Notes: generated by a model from the sequence alone, not told the origin. A stretch of 64,000 nt of DNA from Amycolatopsis nalaikhensis (GCF_030264295.1 NZ_CP127173.1:8935501-8999500), one strand, 5' to 3'; counted from the stretch's first letter, positions 1 to 8,822 are shown. Numbers and translations are program-made.

Positions 1-722
1 GGCGGCAGCGCGTCGACGTCCAGCCCTTCGCCGTCCACCGGCACGCCGACGACTTCGGCGCCGTGCGAGGCGAAAAGCAGCTTCGCCCGCCGGTAGCCGG
101 GTTCTTCGACGGCCACCCGGTCGCCTGGGGAGACGAGCACCCGGCACAGCAGGTCGAGTGCCTGCTGCGCGCCCTGGGTGACGAGCACGTCGTCGGCCTC
201 GGCGCGCACCGAACGGGAGACGCCGACGTGCCGGGCGATCGCCGCGCGCAGGCTCGCGTGCCCGCCCGGGTCGGCGTAGTCGGCGAACCCGGCCGCGTCC
301 CGCAGCTCCCGCGCCAGCAGCCGTCGCCAGGTTTCCAGCGGGAACAACGCGGCGTCCGGGACGCCGACGCGGAAGTCGAACTCCGCGGCCGCCGACGCCT
401 GGACCGGCGGGGGCAGCGAGCGCCAGACCGCCTTCGGCCGCGGGCCCTGAGCCGACGGCGCCTTGCGCCGCTTCGGCGCGGGCAGCGACGCGCTCACGTA
501 CGTGCCCGCGCCGACCCGCCCGGTCAGGAAGCCGTCGGCGGTGAGGCGGTCGTAGGCGACGGCGACGGTGTTGCGGGAAACGGCCAGCCGGCGCGCCAGC
601 TCGCGCGTCGGGGGCAGCCGCTCCCCCGCCCGCAGCCGGCCGTCCAGCACGGCGTCGCGCAGCTGCCGGTAGATCCGGGCGGACAGGTCGCCACGCCCGG
701 CCAGGGTGACGTGGAAGTCCAT
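1..722 (-). CDS. MocR/PdxR-type GntR regulator with aminotransferase domain (partial, 3' end outside window)
   Basis: About 240 residues are readable; the gene runs off the left edge. Residues 1-75 are a GntR winged helix (RIYRQLRDAVLDGRL, LPPTRELARRLAVSRNTV). After a Pro/Lys/Arg-rich linker comes the start of a fold-type I aminotransferase domain (FRVGVPDAALFP, YADPGGHASLRAA, VTQGAQQALDLL). This is the MocR/PdxR architecture; such proteins bind pyridoxal phosphate and control neighbouring genes, often for PLP or amine metabolism. The PLP-binding lysine lies outside the window. It is divergent from an MFS exporter 81 bp away, its likely target. Start is the ATG at 722. The target metabolite is not known. 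Confidence 0.9.
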   Translation of the reverse strand, partial: MDFHVTLAGRGDLSARIYRQLRDAVLDGRLRAGERLPPTRELARRLAVSRNTVAVAYDRLTADGFLTGRVGAGTYVSASLPAPKRRKAPSAQGPRPKAVWRSLPPPVQASAAAEFDFRVGVPDAALFPLETWRRLLARELRDAAGFADYADPGGHASLRAAIARHVGVSRSVRAEADDVLVTQGAQQALDLLCRVLVSPGDRVAVEEPGYRRAKLLFASHGAEVVGVPVDGEGLDVDALP

Positions 723-735
723 CGACCGAACCTAC

Positions 736-767
736 ATTGGCCCAATCCTCGAAGCCAGAATTGGCTC
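736..767. promoter_or_regulatory. Candidate MocR operator in divergent promoter
   Basis: The 81-bp gap between the MocR-type regulator and the MFS gene holds a perfect 11-bp palindrome ATTGGCCCAAT (736-746) and a second ATTGGCTC copy starting at 760, 24 bp downstream of the first. MocR regulators commonly bind two direct repeats in divergent promoters, so these ATTGG repeats are the natural candidate. The assignment is inference from position and repeat structure. Confidence 0.45.
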
Positions 768-803
768 TGGGACCGGGCCAAGTTCGCCTCTACCGTAACG
801 AGC

Positions 804-2015
804 ATGACGCTGCTCTCGGAACGCCCGGCCACGACGAGCCGCCTGCTCGCCGCCGCCCAGCTGGCCGGCTCGCTCGGCGACGGCGCGTTCCTGACCTGCT
901 CGGTGCTGTTCTTCACGCGGATCGCCGGGCTCACCCCGGCGCAGGTCGGGCTCGGCCTCACGCTCGGCTGGGCGGTCGGGTCGGTCGCGGGCGTGCCGCT
1001 CGGCCACCTCGCCGACCGCCGCGGCGCCCGCGGCTCGGCCGTGCTGCTGGCGCTGGCGACGGGCGCGTCGATCCTGACGTTCCTGCTGGTCCGCTCGCCG
1101 CTGCTGTTCGTCCTCGCCGCGTGCCTCTACGGCAGCTGCCAGACCGGGCTGGCCGCCGTCCGCCAGGCGCTGCTGGCCGCGCTCGCCGATCCCGAGCGGC
1201 GGACGCGGATCCGCGCGCAGCTGCAGTCGGCGGGCAACGCCGGGCTCGCGGTCGGCGCCGGGCTGGGTGGCCTCGCGCTTTCGGCCGACACGGCGTCGGC
1301 GTACCTGACGGTCTTCGTGCTCGACGCGGTGACTTTCGTGGTGACGGCGGCGCTGCTGCTCCGGCTGCCCGCCGTCCCGCGCTCGTCGGCCCCGCACACG
1401 GGCGAGCCGAAGCTGGCCGTGCTGCGCGACCGGCCCTACGCGCTGGTGACGCTGCTGAACGCGGTCTTGTTGCTGCGCATGCCGTTGCTGAGCGTCGCGA
1501 TCCCGCTGTGGATCGTCGAGCGGACGGCCGCGCCGGGCTGGACGGTGTCCGCGCTGTTCGTGCTCAACACGGTCGTGGTGGTGGTGCTCCAGGTCCGCGT
1601 CGCGGGACGGCTGGCGAGCATCGGCGCGGCGGCGCGGATGGTCCGCCACTCCGGTGTGCTGCTCCTCGCGTCGTGCGTCGCCTTCGCGCTGGCGGCGTCC
1701 GGGACGTCGCCGTGGCTTGCCTTCGCCGTGCTGGTGGCAGGGGCGCTGGTGCAGGTGCTCGGCGAAATGCTGCAGTCGGCGGGCAGCTGGGAGATCGGCT
1801 TCGCGCTCGCCCCGGCCGACCGGCAGGGCCAGTACCAGGGCTTCTTCGGCACCGGCGTCTCGGTGGCCCGCGCGGTCGGGCCGGTGCTGCTGAGCACCGT
1901 CGTCGTCGGCTGGGGCCTGCCCGGCTGGCTGCTGATGGGCGCGGTCTTCCTCGCCGCGGGCTGGGCGATGGGCCCGGCCGTGCGCTGGGCTACGACTTCA
2001 GCTGCCGCGCGTTGA
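804..2015 (+). CDS. MFS transporter, drug-exporter type
   Basis: A 403-residue major facilitator superfamily protein with about 12 hydrophobic segments. Loop 2-3 carries a good MFS signature (GHLADRRGARGSA) after the second helix. The ATG at 804 is chosen because it begins directly before the first amphipathic/hydrophobic segment; the frame stays open upstream but that part is low-complexity and antisense to the regulator gene. It is divergent from the MocR-type regulator, suggesting that regulator controls it. Its 3' end overlaps the convergent AcoR-like gene by 26 bp. Substrate cannot be read from sequence; export of a small molecule is inferred from the family. Confidence 0.85.
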   Translation: MTLLSERPATTSRLLAAAQLAGSLGDGAFLTCSVLFFTRIAGLTPAQVGLGLTLGWAVGSVAGVPLGHLADRRGARGSAVLLALATGASILTFLLVRSPLLFVLAACLYGSCQTGLAAVRQALLAALADPERRTRIRAQLQSAGNAGLAVGAGLGGLALSADTASAYLTVFVLDAVTFVVTAALLLRLPAVPRSSAPHTGEPKLAVLRDRPYALVTLLNAVLLLRMPLLSVAIPLWIVERTAAPGWTVSALFVLNTVVVVVLQVRVAGRLASIGAAARMVRHSGVLLLASCVAFALAASGTSPWLAFAVLVAGALVQVLGEMLQSAGSWEIGFALAPADRQGQYQGFFGTGVSVARAVGPVLLSTVVVGWGLPGWLLMGAVFLAAGWAMGPAVRWATTSAAAR

Positions 2016-3453
2016 GGCCGTACTGCGCCATCTTCCGGTACAGCGTCGCCCGGCCCATCCCGAGCTTCTCCGCCGCGTGCACCACCGTGGCCCCGGGCTC
2101 GGACAGGCAGCGCACGATCTCGTCGCGTTCCAGCGCCTGCAGCCGGCTCAGCCGGTGCCCGACCGCGCTGAACACCTCGGCGGGCAGGTGCGCGGTGTCG
2201 ACGACATCGGACCGCGAAGCGGCTTCGCGCACCACCCGCCGAAGCTGCTTCGCGTTCTCCGGCCAGTCGTAAGCCGCCAGCGCGCGAGCCGCCGCGGAGG
2301 TGAACGTGACGTCGCGGCCGCGGTCACGGCGGGCGAAGTGGTGGGCCAGCGGGAGGACGTCGTCGGGGCGGAACCGCAGCGCCGGTACCTCGACGACCCG
2401 GTCGACCAGCGGCCGCAGCGCCGCCGGCACCGCACCGGCGTCCTCCGCGGTGAGCACGAACGGCGGCGGCCCGTCCCCGCGGACCTCGGCGAACCGCCGG
2501 GCCAGCTCCTCCGCCGCCCACGCGGGCAGCGCGTCCACGCCCGACACGATCACGCACGTGCCGTCCTTCGCCAGCTCGGGCGTCCACACGGTGAGCCACG
2601 TGTCGACGTCGTCGGGGGCCGGCGGGCGGGCGTTGAGGAGCCGGTCGCGGGGCCGCAGCCGCCGCCGGGCGAGCGAGGCCAGCGCCGTCTTGCCCGCGCC
2701 CGGCTCGCCGACGACCACGACGACGCGGTTCGCCTCGAACGCCGTATGCGCCTCGGCGACCGCCGTGGTCCAAGCGGGCGACAGCCGCGGCAGGTCACCG
2801 GGGTCGACGCGGTCGGCGTACACGCGGAAGACCTCGCCCCGCGGGGTCGGGCGGGCGGTGCGGCCGGACGCGCGGGCCAGCATCAGCGCCGCGGTGTTGC
2901 CCGCGGCGGCCTGCGCCAGCGCCAGCAGCAGCTCCGACGACTGCTCCGACCACGTGGTCAGGTTGACGCTGCCGGCGAGCGCCCCGGTCAGCGGGTCCAG
3001 CACCGGCACCGCCGCGCACGTGTAGCCGCGCAGGTCGGTGCAGTAGTGCTCGGCGGCCCGCACGAGCGACGGCGCCCGGTCGGCCAGCGCCAGGCCCAGG
3101 CCGTTGGTGCCCGCGTTGCTCTCGGCGAAGTAGAAGCCGGGCGCCAGGTGCACCTTGTCGAGCGAGCGGTTGATCGAGGCGTCGGTGCACAGCCTGCTCA
3201 GCACCAGGCCTTCGCTGTCGGTGATCATCAGGCTGATCGGCTCGTTGGCCAGCGTCGCCTGCAGGCCGCGCAGCACCTCGGTGCCGCACTCGTAGAGCAG
3301 CGACCCGGTGTCGACCGCGCCGGAGAACACCGGCACGACCTCGTCCTCGGGGACGCCGTAGCGCTCGCTGCGCTGCCAGGACGCCCGCAGCCGCGGGGCG
3401 ATCGCGGCCCGCGCGTCGCCCGAGCGCGTGACGTGCACCTGCGGGTTCTCCAC
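1990..3453 (-). CDS. AcoR/MimR-type GAF-AAA-Fis transcriptional regulator
   Basis: A 487-residue regulator. Residues ~70-210 form a GAF-like sensor (ESNAGTNGLGLAL, YTCAAVPVLDPLTGALAG). A degenerate AAA module follows with Walker A GEPGAGKT but no GAFTGA loop, so contact with sigma-54 is not expected; actinobacteria generally lack sigma-54. The C-terminal 45 residues are a Fis-type helix-turn-helix (VVHAAEKLGMGRATLYRKM). This matches actinobacterial regulators of propane, alcohol or ketone catabolic operons (MimR/AcoR type). It is divergent from the amidohydrolase-DUF59-ADH operon, its probable target, with a perfect palindrome between them. Start is GTG at 3453. Confidence 0.88.
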   Translation of the reverse strand: MENPQVHVTRSGDARAAIAPRLRASWQRSERYGVPEDEVVPVFSGAVDTGSLLYECGTEVLRGLQATLANEPISLMITDSEGLVLSRLCTDASINRSLDKVHLAPGFYFAESNAGTNGLGLALADRAPSLVRAAEHYCTDLRGYTCAAVPVLDPLTGALAGSVNLTTWSEQSSELLLALAQAAAGNTAALMLARASGRTARPTPRGEVFRVYADRVDPGDLPRLSPAWTTAVAEAHTAFEANRVVVVVGEPGAGKTALASLARRRLRPRDRLLNARPPAPDDVDTWLTVWTPELAKDGTCVIVSGVDALPAWAAEELARRFAEVRGDGPPPFVLTAEDAGAVPAALRPLVDRVVEVPALRFRPDDVLPLAHHFARRDRGRDVTFTSAAARALAAYDWPENAKQLRRVVREAASRSDVVDTAHLPAEVFSAVGHRLSRLQALERDEIVRCLSEPGATVVHAAEKLGMGRATLYRKMAQYGLNARQLKS

Positions 3454-3529
3454 CTCGGCCTCCCGGGACGCGGCTCTGCGTCGGACTCCCCCAGGCTACG
3501 TCCTCCGATCGTGGCCCACCGCGGCCCGC

Positions 3530-3546
3530 TGTCTCAAACTGAGACA
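3530..3546. promoter_or_regulatory. Palindromic operator candidate, TGTCTCA-N3-TGAGACA
   Basis: A perfect 7-bp inverted repeat with a 3-bp spacer lies in the 163-bp divergent gap between the AcoR-type regulator and the amidohydrolase operon, 70 bp before the operon's first codon. The TGTC...GACA outer half-sites resemble sites reported for AcoR-family regulators. Binding is inferred from position and symmetry. Confidence 0.6.
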
Positions 3547-3616
3547 CGCGACGGGTCCCTGACCTGCGCCGACGTCCCTACCGTCGCACCGACACACGAC
3601 GACGTGGAGGACCCGG

Positions 3617-4630
3617 ATGTACCGCAAGGACGGCGAGACGTACTTCATCGTGGACGCCCACGTGGCGCTCTGGGACGCGCGCCCGGAGAACCAGCGCAAC
3701 ATCCACGGCAAGCAGTTCATCGACTGCTTCTACGACTACCACCGCAACCTCAGCCCCGAGTCCGAGGTCTGGCCCTACGAGGAGTACCTCTACCAGGGCG
3801 GCGAGCGGCTGGTGAAGGACCTGTTCGAGGACGGCTACGTCGACCACGCGATCTTCCAGCCCGCGCACCTCGGCGCGTTCTACCACAACGGCTTCGGGCA
3901 GACCGAGGAAGCGTTCGCGCTGACGAAGCAGCACCCGGGCAAGCTGACCTACAACCACTTCTTCGACCCGCGGTTCGAGCAGGCGGGCATCGAGCAGCTG
4001 CGCCGCGACGCCGAGCGCTTCGGCCTCAAGGGCGTCAAGCTCTACACCGCCGAGTGGCAGGGCGACTCGCGCGGCTACAAGCTCGACGACAAGTGGACCT
4101 ACAAGTACCTGGAAGCGTGCCAGGAGCTGGGGATCCGCAACATCCACATCCACAAGGGACCGACCATCCGGCCGCTGGACCGCGACGCCTTCGACGTCGC
4201 CGACGTCGACCACGTCGCCACCGACTTCACCGACCTCAACTTCGTGGTGGAGCACTGCGGGCTGCCGCGGCTGGAGGACTTCTGCTGGATCGCGACGCAG
4301 GAGCCGAACGTCCACGCGGGACTCGCGGTGGCGATCCCGTTCATCCACACGCGGCCGCGGTACTTCGCGCAGATCATCGGCGAGCTGCTGTACTGGCTGG
4401 ACGAGGACCGCATCCAGTTCTCCAGCGACTACGCGCTCTGGACGCCCCGCTGGTTGATCGAACGGTTCGTCGACTTCCAGATCCCCGAGGACATGCCGGA
4501 GTACGCGCCGCTGACCGTCGCCCAGAAGAAGAAGATCCTCGGCTTGAACGCGGCGGCGATGTACGACATCCCGGTGCCGTCGGAGCTGCAGCTGGCGCCG
4601 GTGGAGCCGCAGGCCGTCTCGGTGGCCTGA
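3617..4630 (+). CDS. Amidohydrolase-family metal hydrolase, monooxygenase-operon type (MimE-like)
   Basis: A 337-residue TIM-barrel amidohydrolase. Visible elements include an N-terminal VDAHVALWD in place of the usual metal-binding HxH strand, NIHIHKGPT mid-protein, VVEHCGLPR and a C-terminal FSSDYALW with the expected metal-ligand Asp. It resembles the conserved amidohydrolase that follows the structural genes in actinobacterial propane/phenol monooxygenase operons; its exact role there is unsettled and thought to support the oxidation pathway or enzyme maturation. Here no monooxygenase precedes it. A ribosome site GTGGAGG lies 5' of the ATG, and the next gene starts one base after the stop, so the two are co-translated. 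Confidence 0.85.
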   Translation: MYRKDGETYFIVDAHVALWDARPENQRNIHGKQFIDCFYDYHRNLSPESEVWPYEEYLYQGGERLVKDLFEDGYVDHAIFQPAHLGAFYHNGFGQTEEAFALTKQHPGKLTYNHFFDPRFEQAGIEQLRRDAERFGLKGVKLYTAEWQGDSRGYKLDDKWTYKYLEACQELGIRNIHIHKGPTIRPLDRDAFDVADVDHVATDFTDLNFVVEHCGLPRLEDFCWIATQEPNVHAGLAVAIPFIHTRPRYFAQIIGELLYWLDEDRIQFSSDYALWTPRWLIERFVDFQIPEDMPEYAPLTVAQKKKILGLNAAAMYDIPVPSELQLAPVEPQAVSVA

Positions 4631-4631
4631 C

Positions 4632-5306
4632 ATGGACGCCTACACCGCGCTGGACGCGGTTCTCGATCCCGAGCTCGACGAGCCCATCACCGATCTCGGC
4701 TTCGTGAAGTCGGTCGACGTCGACGGCGGACGGGTGACCGTCCACTTGCGACTGCCGACGTCGTTCTGCGCGCCGAACTTCGCCTACCTCATGGCGTCCG
4801 ACGCGAAGGACGTGCTGACCGCGCTGCCGTGGACCACCGAGGTCGTGGTGCGGCTCGACGACCACCACGACTCCGACCTGATCAACCGCGGCCTCGCCGC
4901 CGACGCGGGCTACCGCGGGACGTTCGGCCACGAGGCCGAGGAGGACCTCGAAGAGCTGCGGGAGACCTTCCGCCGCAAGGCCCACCAGGCCGCGATGGAA
5001 CGAGCGCTGACGGGGCTGCTGCGCGCCGACGAGGACGTCGACCTGCACGACGTCACCCTCGCGGACCTGCCGGACGTTCCCGCGTCGCAGGCGTTGCTGC
5101 GGCGTCGCGAAGCGCTCGGGCTGCCGTCCGATCCCGCGGCGCCGGTGCTGGTCGACCACGACGGAACGCCGTTCCCGCGCGAGGAAATCCCGCTGCGGCT
5201 GCGGTTCGCCCGGTCGGTCCGCATCTCCATCGAGGGCAACGCGCACTTCTGCCGCGGCCTGCTCCGCACCCGCTACCCCGAGTCCACTGTGGAGGCAACA
5301 GCATGA
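4632..5306 (+). CDS. DUF59 / MIP18-family protein (MimF-like)
   Basis: A 224-residue protein. The first ~100 residues are a DUF59 (MIP18/PaaD-like) domain: ALDAVLDPELDEPITDLGF, HLRLPTSFCAPNFAYLM, where the Cys is the expected conserved residue. DUF59 proteins take part in iron-sulfur or metallocofactor assembly. The C-terminal half is mostly helical and extends beyond the minimal domain, as in the homologue that sits between the amidohydrolase and the dehydrogenase in propane monooxygenase operons. It starts 1 bp after the amidohydrolase stop and overlaps the dehydrogenase start in ATGA. A role in maturing a di-iron or other metal enzyme is inference. Confidence 0.8.
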   Translation: MDAYTALDAVLDPELDEPITDLGFVKSVDVDGGRVTVHLRLPTSFCAPNFAYLMASDAKDVLTALPWTTEVVVRLDDHHDSDLINRGLAADAGYRGTFGHEAEEDLEELRETFRRKAHQAAMERALTGLLRADEDVDLHDVTLADLPDVPASQALLRRREALGLPSDPAAPVLVDHDGTPFPREEIPLRLRFARSVRISIEGNAHFCRGLLRTRYPESTVEATA

Positions 5307-6328
5307 AAGCGGTCCAGGTCGTCGGCTACCACGAGCCGCTGCGGATGACCGACGTCCCCGAACCGGCGGTGACCGGCCCGCACGACGTCGTCGTCCGGAT
5401 CGGCGGCGCCGGTGTCTGCCGCACCGACCTGCACATCCTGGAAGGGCAGTGGCGGGAGAAGTCCGGGGTGACGCTGCCCTACACGATCGGGCACGAGAAC
5501 GCGGGCTGGGTGCACGCGGTCGGCAGCGCGGTGACGAACGTCGCCGAGGGCGACAAGGTGATCGTGCACCCGCTCATCACGTGCGGGCTCTGCCGGGCCT
5601 GCCGCTTCGGCGACGACGTCCACTGCGAGCAGTCGCAGTTCCCGGGCATCGACACCGCGGGCGGCTACGCGGAGTACCTCAAGACGTCGGCCCGCAGCGT
5701 CGTGAAGATCGACGACTCGCTCGAACCGGCGGACGTCGCGGCGCTGGCCGACGCCGGGCTGACGGCGTACCACGCGGCGGCGAAGGCGGCCCGGCGGCTG
5801 CGCCCGGGCGACAAGTGCGTCGTCATCGGCGCGGGCGGGCTCGGGCACATCGGCATCCAGGTGCTCAAGGCGATCTCGGCGGCCGAGCTGATCGTCGTCG
5901 ACCGCAACCCGGACGCGGTGAAGCTGGCGGTGTCGATCGGCGCGGACCACGGCGTCGTCGGCGACGGCACGCAGGTCTCGCAGGTGCTGGACCTGACCGG
6001 CGGCCACGGCGCGGAGGCGGTCATCGACTTCGTCGGCGAAGGCGGCGCGACGTCCGACGGGATCGCGATGCTCCGGCGCGCGGGCGACTACCACGTCGTC
6101 GGCTACGGCGAGAACATCGACGTCCCGACGATCGACGTCATCTCGACGGAGATCAACCTGATCGGCAACCTCGTCGGCTCGTACAACGACCTGTGCGAGC
6201 TGATGGTGCTGGCGGCGCAGGGCCGCGTGAAGCTGCACACGGCCCGCTACCGGCTGGAGGAGTTCCAGTCCGCGCTCGACGACCTCGACGCCGGACGCAT
6301 CCGCGGCCGCGCGATCCTGGTGCCGTAG
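5303..6328 (+). CDS. Zinc-dependent NAD(P) alcohol dehydrogenase
   Basis: A 341-residue medium-chain dehydrogenase. It shows the catalytic-zinc motif GVCRTDLH and GHEN, the four structural-zinc cysteines in CGLCRACRFGDDVHC, and a Rossmann nucleotide site GAGGLGHIG. The ATG at 5303 overlaps the previous stop (ATGA), so it is translationally coupled as third gene of the operon. In propane/alcohol oxidation operons this dehydrogenase oxidises the alcohol made by the monooxygenase; here the substrate may be an externally supplied short-chain or branched alcohol. It is convergent with the next gene, with 5 bp between stops. Confidence 0.92.
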   Translation: MKAVQVVGYHEPLRMTDVPEPAVTGPHDVVVRIGGAGVCRTDLHILEGQWREKSGVTLPYTIGHENAGWVHAVGSAVTNVAEGDKVIVHPLITCGLCRACRFGDDVHCEQSQFPGIDTAGGYAEYLKTSARSVVKIDDSLEPADVAALADAGLTAYHAAAKAARRLRPGDKCVVIGAGGLGHIGIQVLKAISAAELIVVDRNPDAVKLAVSIGADHGVVGDGTQVSQVLDLTGGHGAEAVIDFVGEGGATSDGIAMLRRAGDYHVVGYGENIDVPTIDVISTEINLIGNLVGSYNDLCELMVLAAQGRVKLHTARYRLEEFQSALDDLDAGRIRGRAILVP

Positions 6329-6333
6329 GGCCG

Positions 6334-7143
6334 CTACTCGCTCCGCTGGGCCGCCGGGGCCTGGTGGAGGGTGAGATCCGGACCGGCGGCGGAGTCCTGG
6401 GCCCAGGCCCCGGACTCCGCCGTCCACGTCTGGCCGGCGAAGCTCACCTTGTCCACGCCCAGCGCCTCCGCCCGCCCGACCAGCCAGCTCGCGTACGTCC
6501 AGCCCTGGCCGGCCGGGTGGGCGCCGCTCAGCTTCGCCGTGCCCAGTTCCTCCGTCGCGGCCGTCGCCAGGTCGCCCGGGGCGGCCAGGGTCAGGTTGCG
6601 GCAGGTCAGCGCCGCCGGGAACTGGCCGTTGAACGCCGCCGCCATGGCGCGCGACTGGGGCTCCCACTGCGCGTACGCGTCCGGGACGCCCGAACGCTGG
6701 ATCGCCTGGGCCGCTTCGGTGATCGGCATCGTCTGCCAGCCGGGCAGCTGCTCGAGCTTCTCGTAGAACGCCGTCGCCGCGTAGACCGGGTCGCGCAGCT
6801 GGGCGATCGTGCCCCAGCCCTGGCTGGGCCGCTGCTGGAACAGCCCGACCGAGTCGCGGTCGCCGCCCTCGAGGTTGCGCAGCTTCGACTCCTGCAAGGC
6901 GGTGGCCAGCGCGACCGTCGCCGCGTGCGGCGGCAGCCCCATCTTGGTCCCGACGGCGGAGATCGTCGCGGCGTTGTTCATCTGCTCCGGCGAGAACGTG
7001 TACGCCTGCTGCCCGGGCAGGGCCACGGTGCAGCCCGGCGTCCGCACCGGGCTGCGCGTCAGCACCACCACCACGACGATCCCCGCGGTCAGCACGACGA
7101 CCGCTCCCAGGAAGATGGCCACCTTCAGGCCACAACCGCGCAC
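6334..7143 (-). CDS. Membrane-anchored lysozyme-like (transglycosylase-fold) protein
   Basis: A 269-residue protein with one N-terminal membrane anchor (VAIFLGAVVVLTAGIVVVVV) and an extracytoplasmic domain. The segment AATVALATALQESKLRNL followed by SVGLFQQRPSQGWG looks like the glutamate-containing core of lysozyme-like/transglycosylase folds, in which the Glu is catalytic. Related actinobacterial proteins are often labelled 'heavy metal transporter', which the sequence does not support. The C-terminal third is unassigned. It lies 62 bp downstream of the PHP-domain gene on the same strand and may be co-transcribed. Activity on cell-wall glycan is inference. Confidence 0.6.
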   Translation of the reverse strand: MRGCGLKVAIFLGAVVVLTAGIVVVVVLTRSPVRTPGCTVALPGQQAYTFSPEQMNNAATISAVGTKMGLPPHAATVALATALQESKLRNLEGGDRDSVGLFQQRPSQGWGTIAQLRDPVYAATAFYEKLEQLPGWQTMPITEAAQAIQRSGVPDAYAQWEPQSRAMAAAFNGQFPAALTCRNLTLAAPGDLATAATEELGTAKLSGAHPAGQGWTYASWLVGRAEALGVDKVSFAGQTWTAESGAWAQDSAAGPDLTLHQAPAAQRSE

Positions 7144-7205
7144 CCTGCCTCGCCTTCACCCGTTCGTCCCAGTCTGCCAAAGGACGCGGGGCACGGGGTG
7201 GAGGT

Positions 7206-8723
7206 TCAGTCCGCGGCGCCGAGGAAGATCGGGTTCGACATCGCCACCATCGCGTTCGGCTGAGTGGTGTTCGGGCCCCCGGACGGGCGGCGGACCTCGA
7301 CCCGCACCCACCGCGAGTACCGCGGGTAGGTGGTCCACGTCACCGTCGCCGCTCCCGCGTCGCCGATCGTCTCGGTGTGCTCCGGACCGAGCTGGTCCAG
7401 GAACGTCACCGTCGTTCCCGGCACCCCGCCGACCACCGCCTTCACCGTCACCGGCGTGCCGGTTCCCGCCGCGAGCCGTTCGCCGATCCCCGCCGAGGCG
7501 CCGCCGCCGGTGACCGTGAAGTCCAGCTGGACCGCCGACGACTCGGCCAGCCACGACCGGCCAGCCTTCAGCCCGGCCAGCAGCTCCTGGCGGCGCAGCC
7601 GGTCGGCGAGCACGACCGTGTGCGGCAGGGCGACGCGCTGGTCGGGGTTGTGCGCGTCGGAGTCGCCGATCGCCGGGATGAACCGGCCGCCGCGCAGGAG
7701 GCCGTCCCAGTGGATGACGCTCGCCTCGTCGTCCTGGGTCCACGGGCCGTTCCACACCTCGACGAGGTCGGCGATCTCGTACGCGAACTCGTAGGTGCAC
7801 CCGAAGCAGTTGGCGAACGGGTGCGCCGCGGTGACCAGGCCGCCCGCGCGGTGCACCTGGTCGGTGAAGCGGCGGAAGTCCTTCGGGTCGGCCGCGCGGT
7901 AGCGCCAGTCGATCCACGTACCGGCGGGCAGGCCGATGGCCGGCCAGTGCCCGGACCGCGTCGTCACCTCTTCGCCGTTGAGGATCAGCAGGTCGTCGGT
8001 GGCGTAGTCGCCCCAGACCAGCTGCGAGCTGGACGTGTTGTGGTCGGTCGAGACGATGAAGTCGAGCCCGGCGGCGCGCGCGTCGGCGACCAGCTGCTCC
8101 GGCGTGCGGCGGCCGTCGGAGTGGACGGTGTGCAGGTGGCCGTCACCCCGGTACCAGGCGCGGCCGCGCTCCCGCCTTGGCGCGGTCTCCGGCGCCGGGT
8201 TCGGCTTGAACGGCGCGCCGTCGGGGCCGAAGGTCAGCGTGATGTCCACCTTGTAGTTGAGGCCCTGCGGCGCGACGGTGTACGGACCGAGGACGACGTG
8301 CCACCGGCCGGGCTTGATCGGCCCGGCGAGGTAGCCGGGCGTGGCCTCGGACGCGCTGATCGAGAACCGGTCGCGGAAGCCGCCCGACCACCCGCGGAAG
8401 CCGCGCGCGTTCCCGAGGTCGTGGCCTTCGGGGCCGAACATGCCGATGTCGCAGGCGTTCCCGCGGGTGCCGGCGGGCACCGGCGGCTTGTCGTAGGAGT
8501 AGACGACGTCGATCCGCCGCACCCCGCGCGGAACGTCGACGGGCAGGTAATACCAGTCCGGGACGTCCGGCTTCAGCGTGCCGGTGACGGTCCGGGTCTG
8601 GCTGCCGGTGCCGCCCGGCTGGTCGGCGAACGCGACGCCGGGCAGCATCCCCATCGCCGCGCCGGCCGCCGCCACCCCGCCCGCGCGCAGCAGCGCGCGA
8701 CGGCTGAAGTCCCCAGAACTCAT
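7206..8723 (-). CDS. Tat-exported PHP-domain (CehA/McbA-like) metallohydrolase
   Basis: A 505-residue protein with a twin-arginine signal (FSRRALLRAGG, then a hydrophobic Ala/Gly stretch ending GVAFA). After a ~170-residue beta-rich domain comes a PHP metal-binding domain: GDGHLHTVHSDG (HxH motif), FIVSTDHN, AAHPFANCFG and IGDSDAHNP, which supply the usual His/Asp metal ligands. The last ~110 residues form another beta domain. CehA/McbA-like enzymes hydrolyse phosphoesters or carbamates, but this substrate is unknown. Tat export implies folding with metal in the cytoplasm before secretion. Start ATG at 8723 is fixed by the signal peptide. Confidence 0.85.
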   Translation of the reverse strand: MSSGDFSRRALLRAGGVAAAGAAMGMLPGVAFADQPGGTGSQTRTVTGTLKPDVPDWYYLPVDVPRGVRRIDVVYSYDKPPVPAGTRGNACDIGMFGPEGHDLGNARGFRGWSGGFRDRFSISASEATPGYLAGPIKPGRWHVVLGPYTVAPQGLNYKVDITLTFGPDGAPFKPNPAPETAPRRERGRAWYRGDGHLHTVHSDGRRTPEQLVADARAAGLDFIVSTDHNTSSSQLVWGDYATDDLLILNGEEVTTRSGHWPAIGLPAGTWIDWRYRAADPKDFRRFTDQVHRAGGLVTAAHPFANCFGCTYEFAYEIADLVEVWNGPWTQDDEASVIHWDGLLRGGRFIPAIGDSDAHNPDQRVALPHTVVLADRLRRQELLAGLKAGRSWLAESSAVQLDFTVTGGGASAGIGERLAAGTGTPVTVKAVVGGVPGTTVTFLDQLGPEHTETIGDAGAATVTWTTYPRYSRWVRVEVRRPSGGPNTTQPNAMVAMSNPIFLGAAD

Positions 8724-8822
8724 GCATACCTCCGCATCGAAAGACGCTCCGACGCTAGGCGAGCTACGCGAACACCGACAAGAACCACCGGTGAACTTTC
8801 GGCGCGCGACGCGGGTGCCCGG

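Noticed and set aside
2077..4707. Long open frame on the + strand across the AcoR-type regulator and amidohydrolase
   Set aside because: It is an overlapping shadow of both real genes with Arg/Pro/Gly-rich composition and no recognisable motif.
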